A stretch of DNA of 64,000 nt. It comes from Chiridota heheva. Its lineage: Eukaryota; Echinodermata; Holothuroidea; Apodida; Chiridotidae. Positions 62,466 through 64,000 of the stretch are shown here, piece by piece; within the stretch, counting starts at the first letter, position 1; the number at the start of each line of letters is the position of its first letter. A program made the position numbers and the translations under genes. Under the pieces are notes generated by a model, which was given only the letters and a program-made list of their open reading frames with translations, did no database searches and was not told the origin of the DNA. The stretch is from NCBI GenBank assembly GCA_020152595.1, contig JAIGNY010004316.1, positions 361,001 to 425,000 of the forward strand, read 5' to 3'.

Positions 62466-62629
62466 TTTTGATCATTTTTGTGATCCTCTTTCCCAACATG
62501 GCCGGTATACAATTGAACTCTTAAGATATATCGCTTCATCAGGATTACCAAAACAATCCAACATACTGAATTTCTAGTGTGCAAATTTTCAGACTTTTTG
62601 GAAATTTCAGGCCACGGGGACAATTGCAC

Positions 62630-62769
62630 CCCCTCTCTCTCTCTTTCCCCCCTCTCTCTTCCTCTTCCTCTCCCTCACCCTTTCTCTCTCTTTCTTTCTT
62701 TCTTTTCTCTCTCTCTCTCACCCTCCCTCTCTCTCCCTCTCTCTCTACCTCTCTCTCCTCTCTCTGACC

Positions 62770-62807
<38 letters not shown>

Positions 62808-62879
62808 CATCATCATCATCATCATCACCACCACCATTACTACCACCACCACCACCACCACCACAACTATCACCATAAC

Positions 62880-62954
<75 letters not shown>

Positions 62955-62985
62955 AATCATCATCATCATCATCATATTACTATAG
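62630..62985. repeat. Compound microsatellite: (TC)n, (GAT)n, (CAT/CAC)n
   Basis: CT-rich 62632-62766, (GAT)n 62769-62806, then CAT/CAC trinucleotides to about 62974. GAT followed by ATC makes the junction self-complementary. Poly-Asp, poly-His, poly-Met and poly-Ile frames are artefacts. Confidence 0.97.
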
Positions 62986-63815
62986 GTGTACCGTATGATT
63001 CCAATGTTTTCTTGGGCAATGTAGTTTACACATATCCTAATTTTTGTGAAATTATACTGATATGACATGTATATGCCTACCTGTAACTAATGTTGAAATC
63101 TTTGAAATGCAATAAACCCTAAAGGAATAAGTTATCAATATGATTGATTTCACCAATTTTAGACAGTCCACGGCCATAGGCCGGATTAGTCATTAAATCT
63201 TTATTTGTTTAAAACATTTCCCTGAATTTACAGGCTGACTGTTTTTTTTTTTAGGTTTTGTATAGTATTTCACATTTAGACTTCAAACTTTAAGAAATTA
63301 TGTATTATTTTTAATTTTGATCGATTTTCGAATCTTTAAAGATTTATTTGGCGTTTTTTTATGAAAAACTGGATCTCTAAGCAATTTAGACAAAGTTGCC
63401 TCTACCAGCTGACCAGGAAGTTGTCATAACTCATGTCTATCCGCACTTGACTCCGTATCTTTAAGTTTTTTTCCCCGTCTACTACATCAGAAATCAATTC
63501 GCTTACATATCTGTATATGTACCATGCCCAAAATCTTACAGATCTATGGATAGAAAAATTGAGCTTAAATGGACGAAAATATGCCTAAAACCATGAAAAT
63601 ATTGAAATATTTTATTAAAATCGGTCAAAAATGACCATTTTACAGCAATTTGAAATTTAGAGGCTTAATATGATAAATTATGCAAATCTTATTGTAATTT
63701 TGTGACATCACTGTCCTACAAAAACGTGAATTTGCTTATGCTAACCTACTGTTGTTGTTTTTTTAATTATTCATCACCGTTCTTTGGGGAGCAATTAAAT
63801 ATGATGAAGAGAATT
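62986..63815. other. Non-coding stretch
   Basis: AT-rich, nothing recognised. Confidence 0.35.
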
Positions 63816-63924
63816 CAGGCCCGTAGCCAGGAATTTGAAAAGGGGAGGGGGGTGGTTGTTTTCTGTAAGAAGGGCACTTTCTCAACAAAAAAGGGGTTCG
63901 TTCGCCCGGACGAACCACTCCCCA

Positions 63925-64000
<76 letters not shown>
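63816..64000 (+). mobile_element. Left end of a hAT-like element, cut by the window edge
   Basis: CAGGCCCGTAGCCAGGAATT followed by GAAAAGGGGAGGGGGG has the usual form of hAT MITE ends. It runs into (TA)n at 63928-64000; the other end would lie outside. Confidence 0.5.
63928..64000. repeat. (TA)n microsatellite to the window edge
   Basis: Pure TA dinucleotides through the last base; true length unknown. Confidence 0.97.

Noticed and set aside
62577-63068. Poly-His/Asp and poly-Met/Ile proteins
   Set aside because: Pure trinucleotide microsatellite.

Overview
This window is nuclear DNA from an animal, not a prokaryote. It is AT-rich, has almost no long open frames, and is packed with short transposons that still show terminal inverted repeats (TIRs) and target-site duplications (TSDs). 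It also holds tRNA-derived SINEs, CR1/Rex1-type LINE fragments, minisatellites and microsatellites. The repeat mix and the one recognisable host gene suggest a marine invertebrate, perhaps a deuterostome such as an echinoderm or hemichordate; the species cannot be fixed from the sequence.

The only host gene I can name lies near the right edge on the minus strand. It is the first coding exon (61020 down to 60666) of a ZSWIM4/5/6-family protein (zinc-finger SWIM domain containing), with a clean GT splice donor and a CpG-richer surround (about 60150-61480). By eye I find no exon 2 at lower coordinates. The simplest reading is that most or all of positions 1-60665 is a very long, transposon-filled first intron, as in vertebrate ZSWIM5/6, with later exons beyond the left edge. 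That is inference.

Left part (1-16.6 kb): a TA-flanked MITE (family A) holding a second MITE (family B); a minus-strand Rex1-like LINE 3' half; a CACATGGCATCC-type minisatellite split by a hAT element; a plus-strand CR1/L2-like LINE split by another hAT element with exact 8-bp TSDs; an antisense LINE RT fragment; a weak acidic exon candidate; a SINE; another hAT element. Middle (16.6-38 kb): 21-bp minisatellite, SINE with boxes A and B, several hAT, TA and foldback MITEs, TTAA-flanked palindromic elements, a SINE with a long (CATA)n tail, and a 1.2-kb hAT element inside an older repeat (family F). Right part (38-64 kb): two copies of a GCTTGCAGCACGC-iterated element (family H) flanking a 35-bp satellite with a 174-bp higher-order duplication; more MITEs and hAT elements; a degenerate ~150-bp tandem array rich in AGGTCA half-sites; a family B MITE with an internal minisatellite; a 1.7-kb hAT-like element; the ZSWIM exon; a compound GAT/ATC microsatellite; and a (TA)n run at the edge.

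There is no operon-like gene cooperation here. The functional story is one developmental gene start beside a record of layered transposition. At least six insertions are supported by exact or one-mismatch 8-bp TSDs, and some are also confirmed by an uninterrupted sister copy in the same window. All similarity statements are from reading by eye; no alignment or database search was run.
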